The notes beneath the pieces were generated by a model. The model was not told where the DNA came from, did not search any database, and was given only the letters and a program-made list of their open reading frames with translations. The translations under genes were made by a program, and so were the position numbers. Positions 7,511-16,093 of a stretch of 64,000 nt of DNA are shown here, in pieces (position 1 is the stretch's first letter; every line of letters begins with the position of its first letter). The DNA comes from Phaeacidiphilus oryzae TH49 (GTDB lineage Bacteria > Actinomycetota > Actinomycetes > Streptomycetales > Streptomycetaceae). The DNA is taken from contig NZ_JQMQ01000005.1 in assembly GCF_000744815.1 (NCBI RefSeq), positions 6,219,801 to 6,283,800 of the forward strand, in the 5' to 3' direction.

Positions 7511-9189
7511 ATGAGCGACCCCGCCGCCACCCCGCCCGCCCCCGCCCGGGCGGGCGGATCCTCGTCGACCAGCTCCTCCGGCACGGCGTCCGCACCGTCT
7601 ACGGCGTGCCGGGGGAGAGCTACCTCGCCGTGCTGGACGCCCTCCACGACAGCGCCGTGCGGATGGTGGTCTGCCGCCAGGAGGGCGGCGCCGCCTACAT
7701 GGCCGAGGCCTACGGCAAGCTCACCGGGCGGCCCGGGGTCTGCCTGGTCACCCGCGGGCCCGGCGCCTCCAACGCCCTGGTCGGCCTGCACACCGCGGAG
7801 CAGGACGGCACCCCGCTGCTGCTCTGCGTCGGACTCGTGCCCCGCGGGCACAGCGACCGGTTCGCCTTCCAGGAGATGGACCTGCGGGCGGTCTTCGGCT
7901 CGGTGGCGAAGGCCGTGGAGGTCTGCGCGGACGCCGCCCGGCTGCCGGAGTACCTGGCCCGGGCGATGGCGGTGGCCGCGAGCGGGCGCCCGGGGCCGGT
8001 GGTGCTCGGGATCCCCGAGGACGTCCTCGCCGACACCGCCTCGGTGCCGGACGCCGAGCCGCTGCCGATCCCGTCCGGGGGTGTGGGCGAGCCCGAACTC
8101 GACCGGCTGGCACGGCTGCTGGCGCAGGCCGAGCGGCCGCTGCTGTTCCTCGGCGGCAGCCGGTGGACCGAGCCGGCCCGGGAGGACCTGCGGGCCTGGG
8201 CGGAGGCCTGGGAGCTCCCGGTGGCCGTGGACTTCCGCTGCCAGGACCTGATACCCGACGACAGCCCCGTCCACATCGGCAACTTCGGCTACGGCCGCTC
8301 GCCCCGGCTGGCCCGCCGGCTGGCCGAGACCGACCTGCTGCTGTGCGTGGGCACGGCCCCGGGCGACGTGGCCACCGAGGGCTACACCCTGCTGGACGAG
8401 GCCGGCACCCGGATCGTCCAGGTGCTCCCGTACGACCAGCCGCCCGGCGTCCTCTACCGGGCCGAACTCGCCCTGCTGGCCACCCCGGAGGCGTTCGGGG
8501 CGGCCGTGCGGCGGCGGCTGCCCGCGCCGGAGGGTCCCGGTCCGCTGCCCTGGTCCGCCCGCACCAAGCGGGACCGCGCCGACCGGCTGGACTTCCGCGC
8601 GCCCGTCCACAACGAGGAGGACGAACTCGATCTGGGCAGCTGCGTCGAGGAGTTGGACGCGCGGCTGCCGGGGGACGCGGTGATCACCTTCGGCGCGGGC
8701 AACTACTCCCACTGGGCGCAGCGCTTCCTCACCTACCACGCGGGAACCCGCCAACTCGGGCCGCGCAACGGCTCGATGGGCTACGGACTGCCGGCAGCGG
8801 TGGCCGCCTCGATCGAGTACCCGGGCCGGCGGGTGGTCTGCTTCGCCGGCGACGGCTGCTTCCTGATGAACGGTCAGGAGCTGGCCACGGCGGTGGGGGA
8901 GGGGGCGGCGCCGCTGATCCTGGTGCTGGAGAACGGCACCTACGGGACCATCCGGATGCACCAGGAGCGCGCGTACCCGGGCCGGGTCAGCGGCACCGCC
9001 CTGACCAATCCGGACTTCGCCGCCCTGGCCAGGGCGTACGGCGCCTTCGGCGAGGCGGTGACCGCGACCGCGGAGTTCGCGCCCGCCCTGGACCGCGCGC
9101 TGGCGGCGGTCGACGCGGGCCGCCCGGCGCTGCTGGCACTGCGGATGGCGCGGGGGCGGCTGGGGCCGGAGCTGCGCGTCGCGGAGTGA
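7511..9189 (+). CDS. ThDP-dependent enzyme of the acetolactate synthase type, with apparent frameshift near its start
   Basis: The body is a typical three-domain thiamine-diphosphate enzyme. QEGGAAYMAEAYGKLTG holds the catalytic glutamate, TRGPGASNA follows, and the C-terminal domain has FAGDGCFLMNGQEL and ENGTYGTI, the Mg/ThDP motif. The only start with a ribosome site (AAGGGA, ATG 7511) encodes MSDPAATPPAPARAGG, but the conserved continuation RILVDQLLRHGVRTVYGVPG lies in another frame and no start exists in that frame before the GTG at 7606. One missing base in the G/C tract near 7545-7557 explains this. With it restored the protein is about 560 residues. It is probably a decarboxylase or carboligase acting on 2-keto acids; which one is not evident. 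Confidence 0.8.
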
Positions 9190-9292
9190 GGCGAAGCGCG
9201 GGGACGGCTCGACGCCGAGGCGGGCCGCCGGCAACCGGCGCTCCCGCCGCTCCGGGCGCTCCCGCGCTCCCGCCGACCCCGGCGCCGGGGCG

Positions 9293-9877
9293 TCAGAGCC
9301 CGGGCCGGGGCTCTTCGAGGAGTCCCGCGACGAGCTCGCGGACGTAGGCCTCGTCCGTGCCGGGGATCGAGAAGACCACCCGGAAGTAGAGCGGCGCGAC
9401 GATCCGGTCCAGGACCTCCGTCAAGGAGGGGGGCGGCGGCGCGTCGCCGCGCTCCCGCGCCGCGTCGAGGACCGGGCGGAACCGCTCGCTGACCCGGCGC
9501 AGGCACTCCCGCAGTCCGTCGTGGCGCTCGTCGACGTCGGGTGCGACCTCGGCGCGGAAGAAGGCGATGCCGCCGGGGCGGGAGAGCTCCGCCAGCGTCC
9601 AGGCCGCCTGGTTCTCCAGGTCGGCGCGGAGCTCGCCGACCAGCGGGGGCGCGCCCGCCTCGCCGCGGTGCTCGGCCACGTCGGCCAGCAGCCCGGCGAC
9701 CGTCCCCCAACGCCGGTAGAGAGTGCTGGAGTTGACGCCCGCGCGCTTGGCCACGGCGGGCAGGGTCACCTGGTCGGCGCCGCGTTCGCCCACCAGTGCC
9801 ACGGCGGCGCTGTGTACGGCGGCACGGACGCGGCTGCTGCGGCCACCGGGCCGCTTCGTCGATGCGTCGGTGTTCAC
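9293..9877 (-). CDS. TetR-family repressor
   Basis: A 194-residue regulator with a GTG start. Residues 15-60 form the TetR helix-turn-helix (VTLPAVAKRAGVNSSTLYRRW), followed by a Leu/Arg-rich ligand domain. It is divergent from the SnoaL-like gene at 9979, and the 100-base gap holds two copies of a 22-bp palindromic site, so it very probably represses both genes. The ligand is unknown. Confidence 0.88.
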   Translation of the reverse strand: MNTDASTKRPGGRSSRVRAAVHSAAVALVGERGADQVTLPAVAKRAGVNSSTLYRRWGTVAGLLADVAEHRGEAGAPPLVGELRADLENQAAWTLAELSRPGGIAFFRAEVAPDVDERHDGLRECLRRVSERFRPVLDAARERGDAPPPPSLTEVLDRIVAPLYFRVVFSIPGTDEAYVRELVAGLLEEPRPGL

Positions 9878-9888
9878 CCGGCCATTCT

Positions 9889-9958
9889 AATGCAGAGATT
9901 TGTGCTTTAGTCGCGGGTGGGTCTAGGGTCGGGTTTAAAGCGGAAATCGCTGCTTTAG
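9889..9958. promoter_or_regulatory. Two copies of a 22-bp operator between the TetR and SnoaL genes
   Basis: Copy one (9889-9910) and copy two (9937-9958) agree at 16 of 22 positions and both end TGCTTTAG. Copy two is itself palindromic at its ends (TAAAGC...GCTTTA). One copy sits just before each divergent start, the expected layout for an autoregulating TetR repressor. Confidence 0.6.
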
Positions 9959-9978
9959 TGCCATCCGAAGGGAACGCC

Positions 9979-10365
9979 ATGTCCACCTATGAAGACGCCC
10001 TCGCCCTCGGGCGCAGCTTCCACCAGGCCCTCATCTCGGCCGACTGGGAGGGCATCCGGGCCCTGCTGCACGAGGACGCCACCTGGACCCTGCCCGGCGA
10101 CAACGCCGTCTCCGGCACGGCCGCCGGCGCCGACGCGGTGGTAGAGCGCGCCCAGCGGATCGCCTCCTACGGCCTCGACTTCGCGCTGCTCCACCTTCTG
10201 GTGAGCCGGGAGAATCTGGCGCTCTCCCTCCACAACACCGCCCGCAGGGGCGATGTCGTGCTGGACGAGTACCTGGCCACGGTCTGCCGGCTCCGGGACG
10301 GCAGGATCGCCGGCATCGAGACCTATCTCTCCGACGTGGCCGGGATGGACGCCTTCTTCGTCTGA
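9979..10365 (+). CDS. SnoaL/NTF2-like protein
   Basis: A 128-residue alpha+beta protein of the NTF2-like fold. It opens with an Asp/Glu-rich helix (ALALGRSFHQALISADWEGIR), then LLHEDATWTLPGDN, the usual first strand of SnoaL-like proteins, and ends with the strand-rich VCRLRDGRIAGIETYLSD. The start follows GAAGGGA by five bases. Members are small enzymes (isomerases, cyclases, hydrolases) or binding proteins. Here the partner is the divergent TetR regulator, hinting at a ligand-induced detoxification role. Confidence 0.8.
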   Translation: MSTYEDALALGRSFHQALISADWEGIRALLHEDATWTLPGDNAVSGTAAGADAVVERAQRIASYGLDFALLHLLVSRENLALSLHNTARRGDVVLDEYLATVCRLRDGRIAGIETYLSDVAGMDAFFV

Positions 10366-10381
10366 CCGTCGCGGTGCGGGG

Positions 10382-11011
10382 TCAGCGCCTGACCCCGTAG
10401 TCGCCCAGGGAGGGTTCGAGGAGGTCGAAGGCGGCGCGGGCGGCCCGCGCCAGCGAGCGGCGGATCCGCTCGGGCGGCTCGCCGGCCAGCACGCGACGGG
10501 CCGCCTCGGCGAACAGGACCCGGGGGACCGCGGCCAGTTGGGCGGCGACCACGCGCTGCCGCGGGCCGTCCGCGCCGGACTCGGCGGCGATGGCGTCGCC
10601 GAGGGCCTGCTCACGGAGGTCGAGGAGTTCCCGGCCGCGGGCGGCGAGCACCTCGCTGTCCCGGACCAGCCGGGCGAAGTCGGCGGTGGGCGGGCCGAGG
10701 GTGACGTCGCCGGCGGCGAGCCGCGCGGAGTGATCGCGGCGGACGGCGGTCAGCAGGCTCTCGCCGGGCGCGCGGGCGGCGACGGCGTCGGCGAGGCCAC
10801 GGACGGTCTCCTCGGCGCGGTCGAAGACCAGGTCCTCCTTGCGCGGAAAGTAGTTGGTGACGGTCATCTTGGACACCCCGGCGGCCTCGGCGATCCGGGC
10901 GATCGTCACGGTGTCGAAGCCCTCGGCGGCGAAGAGCGCCATCGCGGCCCCGGAGACGGCTCGCCGGGTCTCCTGCTTCCTGCGCTCCCGCAGTCCTGCT
11001 GCTGGACTCAT
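10382..11011 (-). CDS. TetR-family regulator
   Basis: A 209-residue regulator whose HTH reads VTIARIAEAAGVSKMTVTNYF near residues 35-56, with a helical C-terminal domain rich in Ala, Arg and Leu. It ends 16 bases after the convergent SnoaL gene and is divergent from a second SnoaL-like gene at 11091, with a clean palindrome between the two starts. This repeats the layout of the preceding TetR/SnoaL pair although the two TetR sequences differ clearly. Confidence 0.88.
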   Translation of the reverse strand: MSPAAGLRERRKQETRRAVSGAAMALFAAEGFDTVTIARIAEAAGVSKMTVTNYFPRKEDLVFDRAEETVRGLADAVAARAPGESLLTAVRRDHSARLAAGDVTLGPPTADFARLVRDSEVLAARGRELLDLREQALGDAIAAESGADGPRQRVVAAQLAAVPRVLFAEAARRVLAGEPPERIRRSLARAARAAFDLLEPSLGDYGVRR

Positions 11012-11045
11012 GGCCGCCAGAATAGCGAGATGGTGGGTCGAACCA

Positions 11046-11068
11046 AAACTTATGCTTGACCTAAGTTT
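11046..11068. promoter_or_regulatory. TetR operator overlapping a -35 element
   Basis: AAACTTA-N9-TAAGTTT is a perfect inverted repeat with 7-bp arms in the divergent gap. TTGACC at 11056-11061 lies inside it and may be the -35 box of the SnoaL gene, so a bound repressor would block transcription. Confidence 0.6.
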
Positions 11069-11090
11069 GGGTCGGGCCTACGGTGGCGGT

Positions 11091-11513
11091 ATGAGTGACG
11101 AGTCCGTCGAGCGCCGGGCGATCCGGGAGCTCGGGCAGCGCCTCCAGGACGCCTGGAACCGCGGCGACGCGGTGGGCTACGCGTCGTGCTTCACCGAGGA
11201 CGCGAGCTTCGTCGCGTGGAACGGCGAGCGGGGGTTCGGCCGCGAGGCGATCGCGGCGGCCCACCGCCCGCTGTTCGCCGGACCGCTGGCGGGATCCCGG
11301 ATGAGCCTGACCGACCGCCGCCTCGGCGGCCGCCACCTCCGGTTCGTCCGCGAGGACGTGGCGATCGTGGTGGCGCCGGGCGTGGTCACGCGGGCCGGCG
11401 AGGACCCCGAGCGCCCCGAGCATGCATCAGTCCAGACCTTCGTCCTGACCAGGGATGCCGAGCGGCGGTGGCGCGTGGCCGCCTTCCAGAACACCCGCCG
11501 GTCGGCTGCGTAG
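11091..11513 (+). CDS. SgcJ/EcaC-type SnoaL-like protein
   Basis: A 140-residue NTF2-fold protein. It reads IRELGQRLQDAWNRGDAVGYA followed by SCFTEDASFVAWNGE, the standard opening of the SgcJ/EcaC subgroup. The middle GRHLRFVREDVAIVVAPGVV and the end RWRVAAFQNTRR complete the fold. The ATG is chosen because the upstream codons overlap the operator and the divergent TetR gene. A binding or small-enzyme role under TetR control is likely; no substrate can be named. Confidence 0.8.
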   Translation: MSDESVERRAIRELGQRLQDAWNRGDAVGYASCFTEDASFVAWNGERGFGREAIAAAHRPLFAGPLAGSRMSLTDRRLGGRHLRFVREDVAIVVAPGVVTRAGEDPERPEHASVQTFVLTRDAERRWRVAAFQNTRRSAA

Positions 11514-11598
11514 CGGGGGCGGACGCCCCTGCGCGTGCCCGGCCACCCGTTCCGCCGCACTCGCCGGGGGCCCAGGGGGTGGGATCCGCGTGCGTCCC

Positions 11599-12309
11599 CT
11601 AGCGCGCCTCCGCCGCGTACGCGGTGACATGGCGGGCCATCCGGCGGGAGGCGGCGGGCGCGTCGCCGGCGCGGATGGCGCGGGTCACCGCGCGGTGGGC
11701 CAGGACGGTCTGGTGGCGGATCTCCGGGTCGGCGAAGCGGGTCGACTCCGCGCGGGTCGCGCCGTGCACCGCCGCCGAGAGGGCCGTCATCAGCCCCGCC
11801 AGGATCTCGTTCCGTCCGGCCGTCGCGACCGCGACATGCCAGTCGATGTTCGCCCGCAGGAACTCCTCGATCGGCGCCGAGGCCTCCGCCATCAGCTCGG
11901 TCGCCGCCTCCAGCGCGGCCAGGTCCTCGTCCGTCCGGTGCACGGCCGCCAGCGCGGCGCAGGACGGCTCGATCGCCTCCCGCGTCTCCAGCAGCGCGTC
12001 CAAGCGGATGTCGTGGCCCCGGATCACCAGTTCGACCGACCGGGCCACCGACTCCCGCCCCGGCCGCCGTACGAACGCGCCGCCGCCGCGCCCGGTCCTG
12101 ATCCGCAGCAGGCCCTGGACCTCCAGGATCCGCAGTGCCTCGCGCACGGTCGAGCGGCTCATCCGGGTCTGGGTGACGAGCTCGCGTTCCGCCGGCAGGG
12201 CGGTGCCCTCGGCGAACTCGCCGTCCAGGATGCGCTCCCGCAGCTCGGCGGCGAGGACGTCGGAGGCCTTGGGGACGGTGAGCGGGCCCAGCCGCGGGGT
12301 CTCGGGCAT
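11599..12309 (-). CDS. GntR-family regulator, FadR subfamily (FCD domain)
   Basis: A 236-residue protein with the N-terminal winged HTH of GntR proteins (LPAERELVTQTRMSRSTVRE, residues about 38-57, then LLRIRTGRGGGAFV) and an all-helical FCD effector domain in which D..H/H residues (NIDWHVAVATAGRN, HRAVTRAIRAGD) probably bind a metal and an organic acid. It is divergent from an acyl-CoA dehydrogenase, which it likely controls. Confidence 0.88.
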   Translation of the reverse strand: MPETPRLGPLTVPKASDVLAAELRERILDGEFAEGTALPAERELVTQTRMSRSTVREALRILEVQGLLRIRTGRGGGAFVRRPGRESVARSVELVIRGHDIRLDALLETREAIEPSCAALAAVHRTDEDLAALEAATELMAEASAPIEEFLRANIDWHVAVATAGRNEILAGLMTALSAAVHGATRAESTRFADPEIRHQTVLAHRAVTRAIRAGDAPAASRRMARHVTAYAAEAR

Positions 12310-12334
12310 GCGGCGCAGAGTACCAGCGCGGGCC

Positions 12335-12366
12335 GTCTGAACATCAGTCTGTGTTTTCGGTCAGAC
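12335..12366. promoter_or_regulatory. Candidate GntR operator before the acyl-CoA dehydrogenase
   Basis: GTCTGA and TCAGAC form an inverted repeat across 20 bases, with a further CAGTCT inside, in the short gap between the divergent GntR and dehydrogenase starts. It covers the probable promoter of both. Confidence 0.4.
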
Positions 12367-12386
12367 CTTTGTTAGCTTGCGGGCCC

Positions 12387-13553
12387 ATGGACTTCGAACT
12401 GACAGAGGATCAGCGGACCATCCGCAAGGCCGTCGCCGAGCTGGCCGCCCGTTTCGACGACGACTACTGGCGGGAGCACGACGAGTCCAAGACCTTCCCG
12501 GAGGCCTTCTACCGGGCGCTCGCGGACGGCGGCTGGCTCGGCGTCACCATCCCCGCCGAGTACGGCGGCCACGGCCTCGGGATCACCGAGGCCTCGCTCA
12601 TCCTGGAGGAGGTCGCCGCCTCCGGGGGCGCGATGAACGCGGCCAGCTCGATCCATATGTCGATATTCGGCATGCACCCGGTGGTGGTGCACGGCTCGGA
12701 GGACCTCAAGTCCCGTACCCTGCCCCGGATCGCCGACGGCGGCCTGCATGTCTGCTTCGGCGTCACCGAGCCCGAGGCCGGCCTCGACACCACCCGGATC
12801 CGCACCTTCGCCCGGCGGGAGGGCGGGGGGTACGTGGTGGACGGCCGCAAGGTGTGGATCTCCAAGGCGGTGGAGTCCGAGAAGATCCTCCTCCTCACCC
12901 GCACCACCCCGCTCGACCAGGTGAAGAAGCGGACCGACGGCCTCACCCTCTTCCTGACCGACCTGGACCGCGGGCACGTGGAGATCCGGCCGATCCGCAA
13001 GATGGGCCGGAACGCGGTGACCTCGAACGAGCTCTTCATCGACGGACTGCGGATCCCCGAGCGGGACCGGGTCGGCGAGGAGGGCCGGGGCTTCCACTAC
13101 CTGCTGGACGGCCTCAACCCGGAGCGGATGCTGATCGCCGCCGAGGCGCTGGGGATAGGGCGCGCGGCGCTGCGCCGGGCGGTGCGGTACGGCAACGAGC
13201 GCGAGGTCTTCGGGCGGCCGATCGGCATGAACCAGGGCCTGCAGTTCCCGCTCGCCGACTCGCTCGCCCGGCTGGACGCGGCGGAGCTGGCGCTGCGCAA
13301 GGCCACCTGGACCTACGACCGGGGGCTGCCCTGCGGCAGGGAGGCGAACACCGCCAAGTACCTCTGTGCGGACGCGGGCTTCCAGGCGGCGGACCGGGCG
13401 CTGCAGACCCACGGCGGGATGGGCTACTCCGAGGAGTACCACGTGGCCCGCTACTTCCGGGAGGCCCGGCTGATGAAGATCGCCCCGGTCAGCCAGGAGA
13501 TGGTCCTCAACTACCTCGGCGAGCACGTGCTGGGGCTGCCGCGCAGCTACTAG
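12387..13553 (+). CDS. Acyl-CoA dehydrogenase
   Basis: A 388-residue flavoenzyme that desaturates an acyl-CoA at C2-C3. It has the expected helical N-domain (DFELTEDQRTIRKAVAELA), the FAD/substrate beta-domain (CFGVTEPEAGLDTTRIRTFA) and C-terminal helices with GGMGYSEEYHVARYFREARL. The catalytic glutamate found in the C-terminal loop of medium-chain enzymes is replaced (KIAPVSQEM), but Glu246 in GLNPERMLIA matches the alternative base position of isovaleryl-CoA and long-chain enzymes. It is probably controlled by the divergent GntR protein. Confidence 0.9.
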   Translation: MDFELTEDQRTIRKAVAELAARFDDDYWREHDESKTFPEAFYRALADGGWLGVTIPAEYGGHGLGITEASLILEEVAASGGAMNAASSIHMSIFGMHPVVVHGSEDLKSRTLPRIADGGLHVCFGVTEPEAGLDTTRIRTFARREGGGYVVDGRKVWISKAVESEKILLLTRTTPLDQVKKRTDGLTLFLTDLDRGHVEIRPIRKMGRNAVTSNELFIDGLRIPERDRVGEEGRGFHYLLDGLNPERMLIAAEALGIGRAALRRAVRYGNEREVFGRPIGMNQGLQFPLADSLARLDAAELALRKATWTYDRGLPCGREANTAKYLCADAGFQAADRALQTHGGMGYSEEYHVARYFREARLMKIAPVSQEMVLNYLGEHVLGLPRSY

Positions 13554-13625
13554 CGCCGCGTCGGGCGAGGGTCCGCCCCGTCCCGGGCTCCCCCCGCCTG
13601 CGCCCGCGGTGCTGCGCGACCGCGG

Positions 13626-14363
13626 TCACAGGCGGGCGGAGAGGTCCGCCGTCGCGGACTTCAGACGGGCCGCCGCCTCGTCGAGGAGGGCGGCCATCCG
13701 GGTGGTGGGGCCGGCGATCGCCACCGCTGCCGCCAGGCGGTTGCCGACGAAGACGCCGCAGGCCGCGGCGGAGATGTCGGGCAGGGTCTCGCCGCGGTTG
13801 TAGGCCACGCCCTCCGCCTGAACGGCCGTCAGAACGGCCTCCGCGTCCGCCCGCCGCCCCGGGTCGGCGAACTCCCGGGCGAGGTAGGCGGCCCGCCGCG
13901 CCGCGGACCGGTGGGCGAGCGCGACCTTCCCCGCGCTGGTCGGGTACAGCGGCCGCCGCACATGCAGCGGCGGTGAGTAGCGCAGCACCTGGCGGGACTC
14001 CGCCGTGTCCAGGTACACCATCGAGTCGCCGACCGGCCGGCCGAGGGTGACCGTCTCGTCGAACTCGTCCCGCAGCTGCTCCAGCATCGGCCGGGCGAGC
14101 TGCACCAGCGGCGGCTGCGGGGTGGCCAGCAGGGCCCCCGCGGCCGGTCCGAGGACGTATCCGGCGCCCCCGTCCGCCTCCGCCAGGTAGCCGGTGGCGA
14201 TCAGGCCGTGGACGAGCCCGTGCACCGAGGACTTGGGCGCGTCCAGAGCCGCGCACAGCTCCGACAGCCGCACTCCGCCGCGTCCGGTGGCGGCCGCCGC
14301 CGCGGCGGCCTCCAGGATCGCGGTGACCCGGCTCACGGTGCGGTGCTCCGCCGACGACGCCAC
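13626..14363 (-). CDS. IclR-family regulator of the MFS/CoA-transferase unit
   Basis: A 245-residue protein with GTG start. The N-terminal winged helix reads VRLSELCAALDAPKSSVHGL (residues about 31-50) and the C-terminal GAF-like effector domain contains YLDTAESRQVLRY and YPTSAGKVALAH, the typical IclR signature. It is divergent from an MFS transporter followed by a CoA-transferase, and an IclR-type palindrome lies between. It probably senses the acid imported or its CoA ester. Confidence 0.88.
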   Translation of the reverse strand: MASSAEHRTVSRVTAILEAAAAAAATGRGGVRLSELCAALDAPKSSVHGLVHGLIATGYLAEADGGAGYVLGPAAGALLATPQPPLVQLARPMLEQLRDEFDETVTLGRPVGDSMVYLDTAESRQVLRYSPPLHVRRPLYPTSAGKVALAHRSAARRAAYLAREFADPGRRADAEAVLTAVQAEGVAYNRGETLPDISAAACGVFVGNRLAAAVAIAGPTTRMAALLDEAAARLKSATADLSARL

Positions 14364-14503
14364 GGTTGCCGATCCCTCCCAGGTGGGACGCGATTAGGTC
14401 CTGATGCGACGTCATTGTGTCAGCCAACCGACCTGATCGGACCGGTACCCGAGCCTTGACGGTGATCTGCGCCACTTCCTAGCTTGTCCTTGCCGGCGAA
14501 CCG

Positions 14504-14523
14504 GCGTTCGCATTTACGAACGC
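14504..14523. promoter_or_regulatory. IclR-type operator
   Basis: GCGTTCGcatttaCGAACGC is a perfect inverted repeat with 7-bp arms, about 40 bases before the transporter ATG. It resembles the GTTCG-N6-CGAAC sites known for Pca/Pob-type IclR regulators. Confidence 0.6.
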
Positions 14524-14563
14524 ACGGGCATCCTCCCATCCGCCCGCAGGACAAGGATTCGCG

Positions 14564-16036
14564 ATGACCGGAACCGGACACGGACCAGCCCAGCCCGTCG
14601 CGGGCAGACCCCAGGAGCCGGCCGGCGCCGGCGCGGCCCGCGCCCTCGGCGCGCGGATCGACCGCCTGCCGGTCTGGGGGCTCAGCCGGGCCTTCTTCGG
14701 AGTCCTCGGACTCTCCTTCTTCTTCGCCTACTTCGACATCTCCGCCATCGGCGTCGACATGGCCCCGATGCTGGCCGACCTGCACATCCCGCTGGCCGAC
14801 TCGGGGCCGCCGGTCACCTGGGGCCTGATCGGCTACGTCGGCGGCTCGGCCGTCTTCGGCCACCTCGCCGACGCCATCGGCCGGCGTACCGCCCTGCGGC
14901 TGAGCATCGCCACCCTCGCCGTCGGCAGCCTCCTCACCGCCTGCTCCTGGGACCTCGTCTCGGTCACCGTCTTCCGTACCCTCACCGGCTTCGGCATCGG
15001 CGCCCAGATCGCCGTCGCCACCACGCTGGCCGGCGAGTTGGCGGGCCGCAGCGTACGGGGGCGGACCGTCGCGCTGTCGGCGCTCGGCGGGGCGGTGGCC
15101 TTCGTCGTCACCCCACTGGTCGGCCTCGGCCTGACGCCGTTCGCCCACACCGGATGGCGGGTGGTCTTCGCACTGGGCGCGGTCAGCGCGCTGCTGCTGC
15201 CGTTCTCCGGCGACCGCTGGCTGCCGGAGTCCCCGCGCTGGCTGGCCGAGCGCGGCCAGGGCGCCCGGGCCGAGGAGACCGTGCGGCGGATGGAGCGCAC
15301 CGCCCGCGAGCGCACCGGCGGCGCCGAACTGCCGGAGCCGGTGGTGCCGGTGGAGCCCGCGGCGCCGGTGGAGCCGGTGGTGCCGGTGGCGCCCGGACCG
15401 GCCGCGGTCTCCGGAGCGGCCACGGCCTCCCGCTGGTCCGGGCTGCGGGCGCTGCTGACGCCCCGTCTCCTCCGGCGCCTGGTACTGGTGTTCGCGTTCT
15501 GGTTCTGCTGGTACCTCACCATCTACGGCTTCCTCGGCTACGGCCCCGAGCTCCTCACCGACCTCGGGCTCTCCGTCCCGGAGGGGCTGCTCTCCAGCGC
15601 CGTCGGCAACCTCGGCTTCCTGGCCGCCGGGCTGCTCGCGCCGCTGCTGATCGACCGGGTCGACCGCAGGTGGATGATCCTCGGCGGCGGGCTGGTCTCC
15701 GCCCTCGGCCTGCTGCTGCTGGCGGGCGCCGGCCAGTCCACGGCCTCCTGGATCAGCCTGCTGGTGGGCTTCGGCAACTTCCTCGGCGTCACCGCCGCCT
15801 ACACCTACACCAGCGAGATCTTCCCGACCGCGGTGCGCGGTTCGGCGATGGCGGTCGGGGACGGCCTCGGGCACGTCGGCGGGGCGATGGCGCCCTTCCT
15901 GGTCCTGCCGCTGCTCCACGACTTCGGGGCGGGCGGGGCCTTCCGCGGCCTCGCGGTGGTCGGCGTGGCCAGCGCCGTGCTGATCGCCTTCGGCGTCCGC
16001 ACCCACCGCAAGTCCCTGGTGGAACTGACCGGTTGA
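14564..16036 (+). CDS. MFS transporter, metabolite:H+ symporter type
   Basis: A 490-residue 12-TM carrier. Features of the sugar/aromatic-acid porter branch are GYVGGSAVFGHLADAIGRR after TM2, WLPESPRWLAERG after TM6 and YTSEIFPTAVRGS before TM11. The central loop is extended by a low-complexity run of Pro-Val-Glu/Ala repeats (about residues 259-283), unusual but in frame. As the first gene of a unit with a class III CoA-transferase and under an IclR regulator, it probably imports an organic acid that is then activated as a CoA thioester. Confidence 0.87.
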   Translation: MTGTGHGPAQPVAGRPQEPAGAGAARALGARIDRLPVWGLSRAFFGVLGLSFFFAYFDISAIGVDMAPMLADLHIPLADSGPPVTWGLIGYVGGSAVFGHLADAIGRRTALRLSIATLAVGSLLTACSWDLVSVTVFRTLTGFGIGAQIAVATTLAGELAGRSVRGRTVALSALGGAVAFVVTPLVGLGLTPFAHTGWRVVFALGAVSALLLPFSGDRWLPESPRWLAERGQGARAEETVRRMERTARERTGGAELPEPVVPVEPAAPVEPVVPVAPGPAAVSGAATASRWSGLRALLTPRLLRRLVLVFAFWFCWYLTIYGFLGYGPELLTDLGLSVPEGLLSSAVGNLGFLAAGLLAPLLIDRVDRRWMILGGGLVSALGLLLLAGAGQSTASWISLLVGFGNFLGVTAAYTYTSEIFPTAVRGSAMAVGDGLGHVGGAMAPFLVLPLLHDFGAGGAFRGLAVVGVASAVLIAFGVRTHRKSLVELTG

Positions 16037-16093
16037 GGGAAGAACGGCACCGAACGCCGACCCCGGCCGACCCCGGATGAGGAGTGTGGACCC

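Noticed and set aside
6457-9234. A 925-codon minus-strand ORF opposite the lipase and ThDP enzyme
   Set aside because: It is the antisense of two well-supported genes, has repetitive Gly/Arg/Gln/His composition, no domain pattern and no ribosome site. High G+C makes such frames open by chance. The same holds for other long antisense ORFs such as 14420-16264, 21197-23848 beyond 22444, 43703-46915 and 51245-53299.
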